A stretch of DNA of 64,000 nt, taken from contig NZ_JHZZ01000001.1 in NCBI RefSeq assembly GCF_000687935.1, positions 1,426,001 to 1,490,000 on the forward strand, in the 5' to 3' direction. Position 1 is the stretch's first letter, and every line of letters starts with the position of its first letter. Both the position numbers and the translations under genes were made by a program. The notes beneath the pieces were generated by a model that saw only the letters and a program-made list of their open reading frames with translations, searched no databases and was not told the DNA's origin. This DNA is from Polaribacter sp. Hel_I_88. GTDB taxonomy: Bacteria; Bacteroidota; Bacteroidia; Flavobacteriales; Flavobacteriaceae. This document shows positions 50,798-59,663 of this stretch, in pieces.

Positions 50798-51637
50798 CTA
50801 TAAGTTGTTTAATAATTTTTCTAATTTTTCGAAATCTTTTGGAGAATGTTGTATAATAACATCTGCATTTTTTTCTTTTGCAAAAGCTTCAAATTTCTCC
50901 ATACTTTTTAAAGTTGCTTCTACATCATAATTAAAAGAAGGTACACCTTTGTTTTCTCTATTTTCTTCAAAGTGATATAAATCTCCCGTTAATAAAACTG
51001 GTTTTTCTAAACCAGCAACTTCAACATATAAAGCTTGATGCCCAACTGTATGACCAGGCATGTATTTAATAACTACTGTACCATCTCCAAAAACATCATG
51101 ATCTCCATTTAGTTTTTTTACTTCTTTAAGTGTTTCTAAAACAGGGTTTCTCAAAGTTGCAGAATCGCCAACAACAGAATTATATTCATTTTCTTGAACC
51201 ATCCAAGTTGCTTCTTGCATATAATTTGCGTGACCTGTATGATCAAAATGCGAGTGAGACATTGCAAAATATTCAAAGTCTTCAATTTTAAAACCTTTGG
51301 CTTTTAATTGATTTTTTAAAGAATCTGGTCTTTGAATTCTATACACACCACTTGGTTCATCAAAAGGTTCTGGCAATACCAATTGTTCTGGCAAACCTGC
51401 ATCCCACATTAAATTTCCTTTAGGGTGCGAAATGATATAATACGCATCTGTAAATTGTTTTTGCTGACCTGTATAAGTTGTATCTTGAGAAAAAACTTCT
51501 AACTTTTTAACCAAAATAGAACCACCAACTAATTGGTATAATTTTACTTCTGGCTTTTTAGTTTCTTCAGCCTTTTTTTCTGCATTTTTACAACTAACGA
51601 TGCTAATTGCAAGAAATAAGAAGAGTATTTTTTTCAT
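50798..51637 (-). CDS. MBL-fold metallo-hydrolase lipoprotein (lactonase-like)
   Basis: A 279-residue lipoprotein (signal KILFLFLAISIVSC; lipobox Cys16) with a metallo-beta-lactamase fold. The zinc motif HxHxDH is His128-Ser-His130-Phe-Asp132-His133, followed by GHTVGHQ and LLTGDLYHF, the AiiA-like (N-acyl-homoserine-lactonase type) order. It could open a lactone ring or cleave another ester outside the cytoplasm. It sits inside the suf gene run, 31 bases upstream of sufC's start in transcription order (sufB, this gene, sufC), although it has no obvious Fe-S role. Confidence 0.83.
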   Translation of the reverse strand: MKKILFLFLAISIVSCKNAEKKAEETKKPEVKLYQLVGGSILVKKLEVFSQDTTYTGQQKQFTDAYYIISHPKGNLMWDAGLPEQLVLPEPFDEPSGVYRIQRPDSLKNQLKAKGFKIEDFEYFAMSHSHFDHTGHANYMQEATWMVQENEYNSVVGDSATLRNPVLETLKEVKKLNGDHDVFGDGTVVIKYMPGHTVGHQALYVEVAGLEKPVLLTGDLYHFEENRENKGVPSFNYDVEATLKSMEKFEAFAKEKNADVIIQHSPKDFEKLEKLLNNL

Positions 51638-51660
51638 TTTTGATGATGTTTGTATTTACA

Positions 51661-51734
51661 ACCTGCAAGGTTTGTTTTTAAACTTGTAGGTTTTTCTTAA
51701 TATATACCTACAAGGTTTTAGAAACCTTGCAGGA
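51661..51734. repeat. REP-like doublet between sufB and the metallo-hydrolase gene
   Basis: Outer arms CCTGCAAGGTTT (51662-51673) and AAACCTTGCAGG (51722-51733) are perfect complements. Inside, ACTTGTAGG pairs with CCTACAAGGTTT. Each half can also form its own hairpin, so the unit can fold two ways, like a paired REP/BIME. The core GGTTTT..GAAACCT matches the palindromes around the RAYT gene at 31 kb. Confidence 0.8.
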
Positions 51735-51745
51735 TACAAATTTTA

Positions 51746-53191
51746 TTATCCTACAGAACCTTCTAAAGAAATTTCCAATAATTTTTGAGCTTCCACAGCA
51801 AATTCCATTGGTAGTTTATTTAAAACTTCTTTACTAAATCCGTTTACAATTAAAGCGATTGCTTTTTCGGTATCAATTCCTCTTTGGTTACAATAAAACA
51901 ATTGCTCTTCACCAATTTTACTGGTGGTTGCCTCATGCTCTATTTGTGCCGATTTATTTTTAACTTCTATATAAGGAAATGTGTGCGCTCCACAAGCATT
52001 ACCCATCAACAAAGAATCACATTGAGAAAAATTACGAGCGTTTTCTGCTCTACTATTTATCTGAACTAAACCTCTGTAAGAGTTTTGAGAATTACCAGCA
52101 GAAATACCTTTAGAAATAATGGTTGATTTGGTGTTTTTTCCCAAATGAATCATTTTTGTTCCTGTATCTGCTTGCTGAAAATTATTAGTTACTGCAATCG
52201 AATAAAACTCGCCTACGGAATTATTTCCTTTTAAAATACACGAAGGATATTTCCAAGTTACAGCAGAACCTGTTTCAACTTGTGTCCAAGAAATTTTTGC
52301 ATTGGTTTCACACAAACCTCTTTTGGTTACAAAATTGTAAACACCACCTTTTCCTTCTTTATTTCCTGGATACCAGTTTTGTACAGTAGAATATTTAATT
52401 TCTGCATCATCTAAAGCAATCAACTCTACAACTGCTGCATGTAGTTGATTTTCATCTCTACTTGGAGCTGTACAACCTTCTAAATAAGATACATAACTGC
52501 TTTCATCTGCAACCACTAAGGTTCTTTCAAACTGTCCTGTTCCTCCTTCATTAATTCTAAAATAGGTTGATAATTCCATTGGACATTTTACACCCTTTGG
52601 AATGTAACAGAAAGATCCATCAGAAAAAACTGCAGAATTTAAAGCGGCATAAAAGTTATCTGTTGTAGGTACAACAGTTCCTAAATATTTACGAACAAGT
52701 TCTGGGTGTTCTTGAATAGCTTCAGAAATGGGCATAAAAATAATACCTTTTTCACCTAATGTTTTTTTGAAAGTGGTTGCCACAGAAACAGAGTCCATTA
52801 CAATATCTACAGCAACATTGGCTAATTTTTTTTGCTCATCTATAGAAATTCCTAAACGTTTAAAAGTGTCTAATAACTCAGGATCAACTTCATCTAAAGA
52901 ATTTAATTTTGGTTTCTTTTTTGGAGCAGAATAATAGGCAATATCTTGGAATTTTGGTTTTTCATAATGCACGTTTGCCCATTCTGGTTCTTCCATTTGT
53001 TCCCAAACTCTATACGCTTCCAAACGCCAGTTTGTCATCCATTCTGGTTCGTTTTTCTTTTTAGAAATTGCTCTCACAACATCTTCACTTAAACCTATTG
53101 GAAACGTGTCACTTTCTATATCTGTATAAAAACCATACGCATATTCTTTGGTTTTTAATTCTAATTCTAAATCGTCTTCTGTGTACTTCAT
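51746..53191 (-). CDS. sufB: Fe-S cluster scaffold protein SufB
   Basis: A 481-residue cytosolic scaffold, normal for SufB. SufB-specific segments: CSYIPKG-type [79 protein letters not shown] and [20 protein letters not shown] (with the conserved Cys of the cluster site). It is the main site of Fe-S assembly in SufBC2D. Downstream on the minus strand follow the REP doublet and the metallo-hydrolase gene; upstream is a broken four-helix-bundle gene and then sufA. Confidence 0.96.
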   Translation of the reverse strand: MKYTEDDLELELKTKEYAYGFYTDIESDTFPIGLSEDVVRAISKKKNEPEWMTNWRLEAYRVWEQMEEPEWANVHYEKPKFQDIAYYSAPKKKPKLNSLDEVDPELLDTFKRLGISIDEQKKLANVAVDIVMDSVSVATTFKKTLGEKGIIFMPISEAIQEHPELVRKYLGTVVPTTDNFYAALNSAVFSDGSFCYIPKGVKCPMELSTYFRINEGGTGQFERTLVVADESSYVSYLEGCTAPSRDENQLHAAVVELIALDDAEIKYSTVQNWYPGNKEGKGGVYNFVTKRGLCETNAKISWTQVETGSAVTWKYPSCILKGNNSVGEFYSIAVTNNFQQADTGTKMIHLGKNTKSTIISKGISAGNSQNSYRGLVQINSRAENARNFSQCDSLLMGNACGAHTFPYIEVKNKSAQIEHEATTSKIGEEQLFYCNQRGIDTEKAIALIVNGFSKEVLNKLPMEFAVEAQKLLEISLEGSVG

Positions 53192-53300
53192 ACTTCAGGT
53201 TCAAAATTTAATATTTAATATTCAAAATTTCTTACTCAAACCTATAAAATTCCGAGTTTTTTTTGAATCTTTTAATTTTTATAATTTAAGGTTATAAATC

Positions 53301-53693
53301 TTAATCTTTATACTTACTTCCTTTAAAATCGCTTTTTTGCAAATAACTTATAAAACCACCAATCATTTTACTTAAAGCAATTGCCTGATTTTTTAATTTA
53401 TTAAAATCTTTTTCATTTATATAATTTCTATCAAAAACTCGATATAATTGAGATCTTGTTTCTCCACAAGATGCTTTTGCTATTGATAAAAACTGGATAA
53501 ATTCTTTATTTCCATTTCTTTCAAATCCTTCTGCAATATTATCCATAACTGAACCAGAAGAACCATCTATTTGATTATATAATCTATAATCTTTTCTTAA
53601 TTCTGTATTATTTGCAACTATGTTAATATCAATACAAAGAATTCTAGAAAGTTTCCAAATTTATAAATCTTCAAAAATTTTAACAGTTGCCAT
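53301..53693 (-). pseudogene. Four-helix-bundle protein gene with in-frame nonsense codon
   Basis: A TIGR02436-type four-helix-bundle protein of about 130 codons. The ATG at 53693 begins MATVKIFEDL, then TAA at 53663-53661 stands where the family has a sense codon (DLEIWK; GAA would become TAA by one change), and the frame goes on as IWKLSRILCIDINIV, NNTELRKDYRLYNQIDGSSGSVMDNIAEGFERN to the normal end. Reinitiation at MDNIAEGF (53546) would give only 81 residues and lose helix 1. Such proteins occur alone or inside 23S rRNA intervening sequences. It lies between sufA and sufB. Confidence 0.8.
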
Positions 53694-53728
53694 AACTTTG
53701 AATTTTAAATCTTAAACATTGAACTTTT

Positions 53729-54058
53729 TTAGAGTGAAAATGATTCTCCACAACCACAAGTTCTATTTGCGTTTGGATTGTTAAAAACAAAACCTTTTCC
53801 GTTTAAACCGCCAGAATACTCTAATGTGGTACCTACTAAATATAAAAAACTTTTTTTGTCAACAATAAGTTTTACATTATTTTCTTCAAAAACTTTATCG
53901 GTTTCTTGTCTTTCTTTATCAAAAGTTAAATCGTAAGATAAACCTGAACAACCACCACTTTTTACTCCAACTCTAACATAGTCTTTAGCTGCGTCAAAGC
54001 CATCATCAGTCATTAATTCTATGACCTTTTTCTTTGCTGTGTCTGAAACTTTTATCAT
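53729..54058 (-). CDS. sufA: A-type Fe-S carrier protein (SufA/IscA)
   Basis: A 109-residue cluster carrier, starting at ATG 54058 (MIKVSDTAKKKVIEL); an earlier start would add 26 non-homologous residues. The three ligand cysteines are present: Cys37 (GGCSGLSYDL), Cys101 and Cys103 (TCGCGESFSL). It receives Fe-S clusters from SufBC2D and passes them to target proteins. It is first in the minus-strand suf run and is preceded by a good -7 box. Confidence 0.93.
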   Translation of the reverse strand: MIKVSDTAKKKVIELMTDDGFDAAKDYVRVGVKSGGCSGLSYDLTFDKERQETDKVFEENNVKLIVDKKSFLYLVGTTLEYSGGLNGKGFVFNNPNANRTCGCGESFSL

Positions 54059-54089
54059 AATTTTAAATAGATTAAATCTAAATTGTCCG

Positions 54090-54097
54090 CAAATATA
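54090..54097 (-). promoter_or_regulatory. Putative promoter of the suf run
   Basis: TATATTTG on the minus strand (54097-54090) matches TAnnTTTG; a TTG lies 14 bases further upstream. It is 31 bases before the sufA ATG. No IscR- or Fur-type site was recognised. Confidence 0.5.
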
Positions 54098-54163
54098 CGA
54101 TATAACTTGAACAAAATTTGTTAAATTGATTAGCAAGATTAATGTTACTATTGGTTTTATTGA

Positions 54164-55222
54164 TTATTGTTGAAAGGCAGTATTATTGATAAAATCTAAA
54201 TCGGAAAGTGTTACTAAAAATGCTTTTAAATCGGCTTTATCTTTGGGTGATAAATTTACGCCACCTTTATCAATTTGCTTCATTAAAGGATCTATGGTTG
54301 CAGAGGGTTGCAAACCTTCTGAATAATGATTGATAACCTCTTCTAAGGTTGCAAATCGACCATCGTGCATGTAAGGTGCTGTAAATGCTAAATTTCTAAG
54401 CGAAGGTGATTTAAATTTTCCATTATCTGCAGGATCTCCAGTAATTTTACCTAAACCTAAATCTGTAAAATTACGATCTAAACCATTGTTATGAAATTGA
54501 TTATTCGTCCAAAGAGGATTGTTATTACTTCCATGGCAATGAAAACAATCGCCTTTTGCTTCATCCATAAAAACATTAAATCCGTTTTCTTCTTCAGGTG
54601 TTAATGTTGCTTTTCCCAGTAAAAATTCATCGAATTTTGAATTGCCAGAAATAAGTGTTCTTTCAAACTGTGCAATTGCATTGGTTACGAATGTAGAATC
54701 TATGGTTGATGAACCAAATGCGCGCAAAAATAAGGTTGGATATTCTTGATGATTCTGTAATTTTTCTTCAATTTTTTTCCAATCAGCATGCAATTCAATC
54801 GGATTTGAAACGGGTTCAAAAGCTTGATTTTCTAAACCGAAAGCTTTTCCATCCCAATTAAAACGATCATCAAAATTCCAAGCTAAATTAAATAATGGCA
54901 TTGCGTTTCTAAAACCAATTTTGCCATCAATTCCTACACTAAATTGTTGCTCATCTGTAAAAGCACTTTTTGGATTGTGGCAACTTGCACACGATTTTGT
55001 TCCATCAGCAGAAAGAATTGTATCAAAAAAAAGTTTTTTACCAAGTGCAACACCTTCTTCAGTTAAAGGATTATTTGTTGGTATTATAGGCGCAATTAAT
55101 TTGTCTGCAAATAATTGTGGAATGTCTAAATTGTATGGAATTGGTGTATATATTTCTTCTTCTTTTGATGCGCAACTCATCAACAGAAAAAAGGAAAGAA
55201 GAAAAATATATAGTTTTTTCAT
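54164..55222 (-). CDS. Di-haem cytochrome c peroxidase (MauG/CcpA family)
   Basis: A 352-residue exported protein (signal IFLLSFFLLMSCASKEEE; Cys17 in a lipobox). Two haem-binding CxxCH motifs: C78-A-S-C81-H82 (SCASCH) and C226-F-H-C229-H230 (DCFHCHG). Further CCP markers are NAMPLFNLAWN and FKSPSLRNLAFTAPYMHDGRF near the second haem, where the conserved Met/His ligand lies. It reduces hydrogen peroxide in the periplasm with electrons from cytochromes, or oxidises a partner as MauG does. No partner is adjacent. Confidence 0.92.
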   Translation of the reverse strand: MKKLYIFLLSFFLLMSCASKEEEIYTPIPYNLDIPQLFADKLIAPIIPTNNPLTEEGVALGKKLFFDTILSADGTKSCASCHNPKSAFTDEQQFSVGIDGKIGFRNAMPLFNLAWNFDDRFNWDGKAFGLENQAFEPVSNPIELHADWKKIEEKLQNHQEYPTLFLRAFGSSTIDSTFVTNAIAQFERTLISGNSKFDEFLLGKATLTPEEENGFNVFMDEAKGDCFHCHGSNNNPLWTNNQFHNNGLDRNFTDLGLGKITGDPADNGKFKSPSLRNLAFTAPYMHDGRFATLEEVINHYSEGLQPSATIDPLMKQIDKGGVNLSPKDKADLKAFLVTLSDLDFINNTAFQQ

Positions 55223-55386
55223 TTTGTAAATCTTTTAAACTCAGTAAAGTTTTTAAAGCAAAGATAATTTTACACCAAATTTAAGTTTTTTAACTTATAA
55301 ATTTTACTGTTGACTTTAATTTTGTTTTCACAACCAATAAATTAAAACCTTTTAAAACACTCAAAAAAATCTTGTCTTAAAATTAT

Positions 55387-55394
55387 TACCTTTG
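55387..55394 (+). promoter_or_regulatory. Putative -7 box for the aminopeptidase P gene
   Basis: TACCTTTG, a perfect TAnnTTTG, 22 bases before the ATG at 55417; a TTG lies 12 bases upstream, closer than usual. Confidence 0.5.
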
Positions 55395-55416
55395 TACTTC
55401 ATCAAAAATAATTCCA

Positions 55417-56709
55417 ATGAAATATCATCAAATAGACTCAAATTTATTCATAAAAAATCGTAAAAATTTTGCAGCAGCAATGCAGCCAAATAGTATGGCA
55501 ATTTTTAACTCCAATGATGTGTATCCAATTGGTGCAGACAGTACAATGCCATTTGAACAACATAGAGATATCTTTTATTTATCGGGTGTAGATCAAGAAG
55601 AAAGCGTTTTGATGCTTTTTCCAGATTGCCCAAATTCAGCTTTAAGAGAAGTGTTGTTTTTAACGGAAACCAACGCACATATTGCTGTTTGGGAAGGTGA
55701 AAAATTAACCAAAGAAGCTGCTTTTAAAACTTCAGGAATTAAAACTGTGTATTGGTTGCAAGATTTGGAAAAAGTATTGTTCGAAATGAGCACCTATGCA
55801 GATACTTTTTATATCAATACAAACGAACATTATAGAGCAAATAGAGCTACTGAAACTAGAGAAGATCGTTTTACAAAATGGTTATTAGCAAAATATCCTG
55901 CACATTCTGTTGCAAAAAGTAATCCTATTTTACAGCGTTTACGTTCTGTAAAAGATACAATCGAATTGGATTTAATGCAACATGCTTGTAATATTACCGA
56001 AAAAGGTTTCAGACGCATTTTAAACTTTGTAAAACCAGATGTTTGGGAATATGAAATTGAGGCTGAATTGCTACATGAATTTGTAAAAAATAGATCGAAA
56101 GGTTTTGCTTATACACCCATTATAGCCAGTGGAAATAACGCAAATGTTTTGCATTATGTAGAGAATAATCAGCAGTGTAAAAAAGGCGATTTAATTTTGT
56201 TTGATATTGCTGCAGAATACGCAAATTATAAAAGTGATTTAAGTAGAACAATTCCTGTTTCTGGTCGTTATTCTGCTAGACAAAAAGAAGTTTACAATGC
56301 TGTAAATCACGTTAAAAAAGAAGCAACAAAATTATTAGTTCCAGGAACTATTTGGAAAGAATATCATAAAGAAGTTGGTGATTTAATGACTTCTGAATTA
56401 TTAAAATTAGGTTTGCTAGACAAAGCTGATGTGCAGAATGAAGACAAAAATTGGCCTGCTTATAAAAAATATTTTATGCATGGAACTTCGCATAACATTG
56501 GTTTAGATACACATGATTATGGTCTTTTACATGAGCCAATGCAAGCAAATATGGTGTTTACTGTAGAGCCAGGTATTTATATTCCAGCTGAAGGTTTTGG
56601 TATTCGTTTAGAAGATGATGTTGTAATTCAAAAACAAGGAGAACCTTTTAATTTAATGGGAAATATTCCTATTGAAGCTGATGAAATTGAAGATTTAATG
56701 AATTCTTAA
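55417..56709 (+). CDS. pepP: Xaa-Pro aminopeptidase (aminopeptidase P, M24B)
   Basis: A 430-residue cytosolic metallopeptidase that removes the first residue before a proline. The N-terminal creatinase-like domain is followed by the pita-bread domain with metal ligands in FDIAAEYANYKSDLSRT (the two Asp), HGTSHNIGLDTHDYG (His), FTVEPGIYI (Glu) and IRLEDDVV (Glu). The length is normal. It stands alone with its own promoter and terminator. Confidence 0.93.
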   Translation: MKYHQIDSNLFIKNRKNFAAAMQPNSMAIFNSNDVYPIGADSTMPFEQHRDIFYLSGVDQEESVLMLFPDCPNSALREVLFLTETNAHIAVWEGEKLTKEAAFKTSGIKTVYWLQDLEKVLFEMSTYADTFYINTNEHYRANRATETREDRFTKWLLAKYPAHSVAKSNPILQRLRSVKDTIELDLMQHACNITEKGFRRILNFVKPDVWEYEIEAELLHEFVKNRSKGFAYTPIIASGNNANVLHYVENNQQCKKGDLILFDIAAEYANYKSDLSRTIPVSGRYSARQKEVYNAVNHVKKEATKLLVPGTIWKEYHKEVGDLMTSELLKLGLLDKADVQNEDKNWPAYKKYFMHGTSHNIGLDTHDYGLLHEPMQANMVFTVEPGIYIPAEGFGIRLEDDVVIQKQGEPFNLMGNIPIEADEIEDLMNS

Positions 56710-56729
56710 AATTTAAGAAACATAAAAAA

Positions 56730-56755
56730 AAGCGAGCTTTATGCTCGTTTTTTTT
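56730..56755 (+). terminator. Terminator after pepP
   Basis: A-run, GCGAGC, loop TTTAT, GCTCG, then eight T: a short stem (5 bp plus A-T pairs) with strong T-run; it may also serve the converging kinase gene. Confidence 0.75.
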
Positions 56756-56761
56756 ATGTTT

Positions 56762-57766
56762 TTATCGATTTAATCTACCTGTAATTTCGCCATTTAAAAT
56801 AGTAATTACATCTCTTTCGTTTGCGTAATTTACATCACCCAAATACGTATGTTTTATAGCGCAAGCTGCAGATGCAAATTGCATGGCTTTAAAATCATCA
56901 AACTTTTGCAAACCGTGAATTAAGCCAGCAGCAAAAGCATCTCCAGTTCCAATTCTGTCTATAATATGTGTAATATCTAAATCTTCGGTTTCTTTAAATT
57001 CTTTGCCATTCCACATTCTAGCTCTAATTTTATGCCAAGAAGAATTTATGGAAGTTCTAATTTTATCGAACACTTTTTCTATGGATGGATATTTTTCTAT
57101 TAATTGTTTACTTGCTTCAATAAAATCGTCATTTGAATACGTGAAGTCCGTTTCTAAAAGTTCATTAATTTCATTAATACCTCCAATAAAAATGGTAGAA
57201 TGATTTACCAATTCTGATAAAACCTCTTTTGCATTTTCACCATATTTCCAAAGACCACTTCTGTAGGTTGGATCTGCAGAAACTTGCATTCCTTTTTTTC
57301 TAGCTAATTTTAAACCTTCTAAAAGAGTTTCTTGACTTCCTTTGTTTAAAGCAGGTGTAATTCCTGTCCAATGAAACCATTTGCCATTTTCTAAAGATTT
57401 ATCCCAATTTACCATTGCTGGTTTAATTTCTGAAAAAGAAGAATGAGATCGATTATAAGAAATAGAACTTGCTCTCATAACTGCACCAACTTCTAAAAAA
57501 TAAACGCCTAAAGGTCTTGGAGAACGTACAATAGCAGAAGTATCTAAATCGAATTTATTTAAATAAGAAATTGCAGTATCACCAATAAAATCATCAGAAA
57601 TACAAGAAATATGTTTTACATTTCCGCCAAAATTTGCAATAGAAATACCAACATTTAATTCTGTACCACCAAAATAAAATTCAACAGCATTAGATTGTAC
57701 AAACTTTCTGTTTCCTTGTGGAGAAATTCTCATTAAAACTTCGCCAAATGTTATAATTTGATTCAT
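56762..57766 (-). CDS. kdgK: PfkB-family sugar kinase (KdgK type)
   Basis: A 334-residue kinase of the ribokinase/PfkB family. The N-terminal motif is FGGTELNVGISIANFGGNV and the C-terminal anion-hole/catalytic motif is DRIGTGDAFAAGLIHGL with the base Asp. The pattern GVYFLEVGAVMRASSISYNRSHSS resembles 2-keto-3-deoxygluconate kinases of Bacteroidota, which phosphorylate KDG from alginate or pectin breakdown. Usual partners (KDPG aldolase, uronate genes) are not in the window, so the substrate is tentative. Confidence 0.82.
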   Translation of the reverse strand: MNQIITFGEVLMRISPQGNRKFVQSNAVEFYFGGTELNVGISIANFGGNVKHISCISDDFIGDTAISYLNKFDLDTSAIVRSPRPLGVYFLEVGAVMRASSISYNRSHSSFSEIKPAMVNWDKSLENGKWFHWTGITPALNKGSQETLLEGLKLARKKGMQVSADPTYRSGLWKYGENAKEVLSELVNHSTIFIGGINEINELLETDFTYSNDDFIEASKQLIEKYPSIEKVFDKIRTSINSSWHKIRARMWNGKEFKETEDLDITHIIDRIGTGDAFAAGLIHGLQKFDDFKAMQFASAACAIKHTYLGDVNYANERDVITILNGEITGRLNR

Positions 57767-57835
57767 TTATCATCTTTTAAAAAAGTAAATATAAGAGATA
57801 ATAATTGGTTAACCAATTATGTGGTTCCAATAATT

Positions 57836-58618
57836 CTAAGCAAGTGCAGAAATAAACTGAATTGTTTGGTTGTTAAAAACGGCTGGTTGCTCTACATTTA
57901 CAACATGGCCACATTTATCAACTACCACTAAAGAAGAGGTTTTGTGTTTAGAAACAATGTTTTTTATGGATGGTAAAAATAAATGATCTTCTGCACCCAT
58001 TATATAAAGTGTTGGGATTTTAATTTCTTTTGTTCTAAAAAAACGCAAAAGGGGATTGATTTCTGATGTTAATTTAAACCAACGAATAAATTCTTTTTGG
58101 TATAATTTTTTGGCTTCATTTACAAATAACAATCTAGATTTTTTATGATTTTTATTGGGCATAATAATGAATGCAAATAATTTGTACAGTAGCATATAAG
58201 GCACTACAGATTTAAAAATATTACCAACTTTCATTAAAACTTGAGAACGGAAATTCATCTTAATTATGGCACCACCCATAATCATACTTTGTACCAATTC
58301 AGGTCTTTTTTCGGCTAAATTTCTAATCAAAATTGTACCCAAAGAAATGCCAATAAAATGAGATTTCCCAATCTTTAAATAATCGATAACCTCAACAATA
58401 TCTGCTGTAATAGAATCGAAGGTGTATTTAGAATTAAAAGTATCTTTTAAACTAGGTTTGCTATTTCCATGACCTCGCAAATCTAAAATTAGCACATTAA
58501 AATGCTTTTTAAAATCTCTTATTTGCTTATACCAAATGGAACTACTACCTCCTGCACCATGTACAAAAGTTACCCATTCTTCAGAAGTTTTATGCGGATA
58601 TAAATAGTAGTTTAACAA
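57836..58618 (-). CDS. Alpha/beta hydrolase
   Basis: A 260-residue cytosolic alpha/beta hydrolase. The oxyanion segment is FVHGAGGSSSIWYKQIRDF, the DLRGHGNS motif follows, the nucleophile is in FIGISLGTILIRNLA (G-x-S-x-G as GISLG), the acid is in YIMGAEDHLF and the histidine is in CGHVVNVEQP. The substrate is unknown; it resembles carboxylesterases and BioH-like hydrolases. A single gene. Confidence 0.85.
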   Translation of the reverse strand: MLNYYLYPHKTSEEWVTFVHGAGGSSSIWYKQIRDFKKHFNVLILDLRGHGNSKPSLKDTFNSKYTFDSITADIVEVIDYLKIGKSHFIGISLGTILIRNLAEKRPELVQSMIMGGAIIKMNFRSQVLMKVGNIFKSVVPYMLLYKLFAFIIMPNKNHKKSRLLFVNEAKKLYQKEFIRWFKLTSEINPLLRFFRTKEIKIPTLYIMGAEDHLFLPSIKNIVSKHKTSSLVVVDKCGHVVNVEQPAVFNNQTIQFISALA

Positions 58619-58767
58619 ATATGTTTGAGTTTAAAAATCTAAAAATCAGATGTAAAAATACTACTTTTTAATTAGTAGGTATAATTTTGAGTGATTCTTA
58701 ACATAAATTAAGGTCAATTTATAACAAATAGAAAAAATTATGTAAAATTTTAGGGAGTGTTTTGTAC

Positions 58768-58775
58768 TATTTTTG
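58768..58775 (+). promoter_or_regulatory. Putative -7 box for the lysine-rich lipoprotein gene
   Basis: TATTTTTG matches TAnnTTTG, 20 bases before the ATG at 58796; no clear -33 TTG. Confidence 0.42.
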
Positions 58776-58795
58776 ATACATAAAAATCATCAACC

Positions 58796-59446
58796 ATGAA
58801 AAAAATAATCTTAACAATAGCAGTATTTAGTTTTATTTCTTTTATTTCTTGTAAAGAAAGAACGCAAGGTCAAACAAAATCATCTAAAGATAAAAAAGAG
58901 AAAAATATTGATAAATTAGAAAACTCTAAAAAGAACGTTGAGCATGATGATTATAATGTAAAAGAAAATAAACAACCTTTGGAATCAGTAGAAACAGCTA
59001 CCATAAAAAATGTAACTAATGCCAACAATAAAATAGAAAATACAATAAAACTCCCTGAAATAAAAACGGTTTCTTTTGAAGGGATAAAAGTTGGAGATAC
59101 TTTTATAGATCATTCAGATAAATTTAAAAGGGCAGATTCAGAAAAAGACGAAAGTACTTTTAAGGGTTATGAAATAATGGATAAAAATGCAAAAGTAATT
59201 GGTTTTGCGTTTGCAAATTCTTCTGACAAATCTAAAATTGATAAGATTGAAATAACAACTCCCAATTACAAAACAAACGAGGGAATTGGTATTGGAAATA
59301 CTTTTGAAGAGACAAACAAAGCGTATCCTGATTTAAAATTAGTCCAAAATAAAAATTGGGTTACAGTTCATAATTATAAGTTTATTTTTGATGATGATAC
59401 AGTTAAAGAAACTTCAAAAATTAAAAAAATAACACTTATCAAGTAG
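58796..59446 (+). CDS. Hypothetical lysine-rich lipoprotein
   Basis: A 216-residue lipoprotein (signal KKIILTIAVFSFISFISC; lipobox ISC, Cys about 19). A low-complexity linker follows (KSSKDKKEKNIDKLENSKKNVEHDD), then a C-terminal domain from about residue 90 (FEGIKVGDTFIDHSDKFK... IGIGNTFEETNKAYPDLKL) with two similar segments, IKVGDTF and IGIGNTF, that look like an internal duplication of a small beta fold. No function recognised. It stands alone with its own promoter. Confidence 0.65.
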   Translation: MKKIILTIAVFSFISFISCKERTQGQTKSSKDKKEKNIDKLENSKKNVEHDDYNVKENKQPLESVETATIKNVTNANNKIENTIKLPEIKTVSFEGIKVGDTFIDHSDKFKRADSEKDESTFKGYEIMDKNAKVIGFAFANSSDKSKIDKIEITTPNYKTNEGIGIGNTFEETNKAYPDLKLVQNKNWVTVHNYKFIFDDDTVKETSKIKKITLIK

Positions 59447-59663
59447 AGAGCTAATTTTATTGAATTTAAGATTGTAACTTTTTATTATAGAACATATAGG
59501 TGTAGCAAACAAAGTGCAGGTTTGTTAGTTGTTTGAAATATTCTTTTTTACAAAATTAACTTCCTAAAAACTGCGATTCTAAGAAGAGATTTTCCATTAA
59601 ATTATAATTTTAATATATTTAAAATGTAATTTTTTAAAAACATTTATAGTAACATTAAATAAT

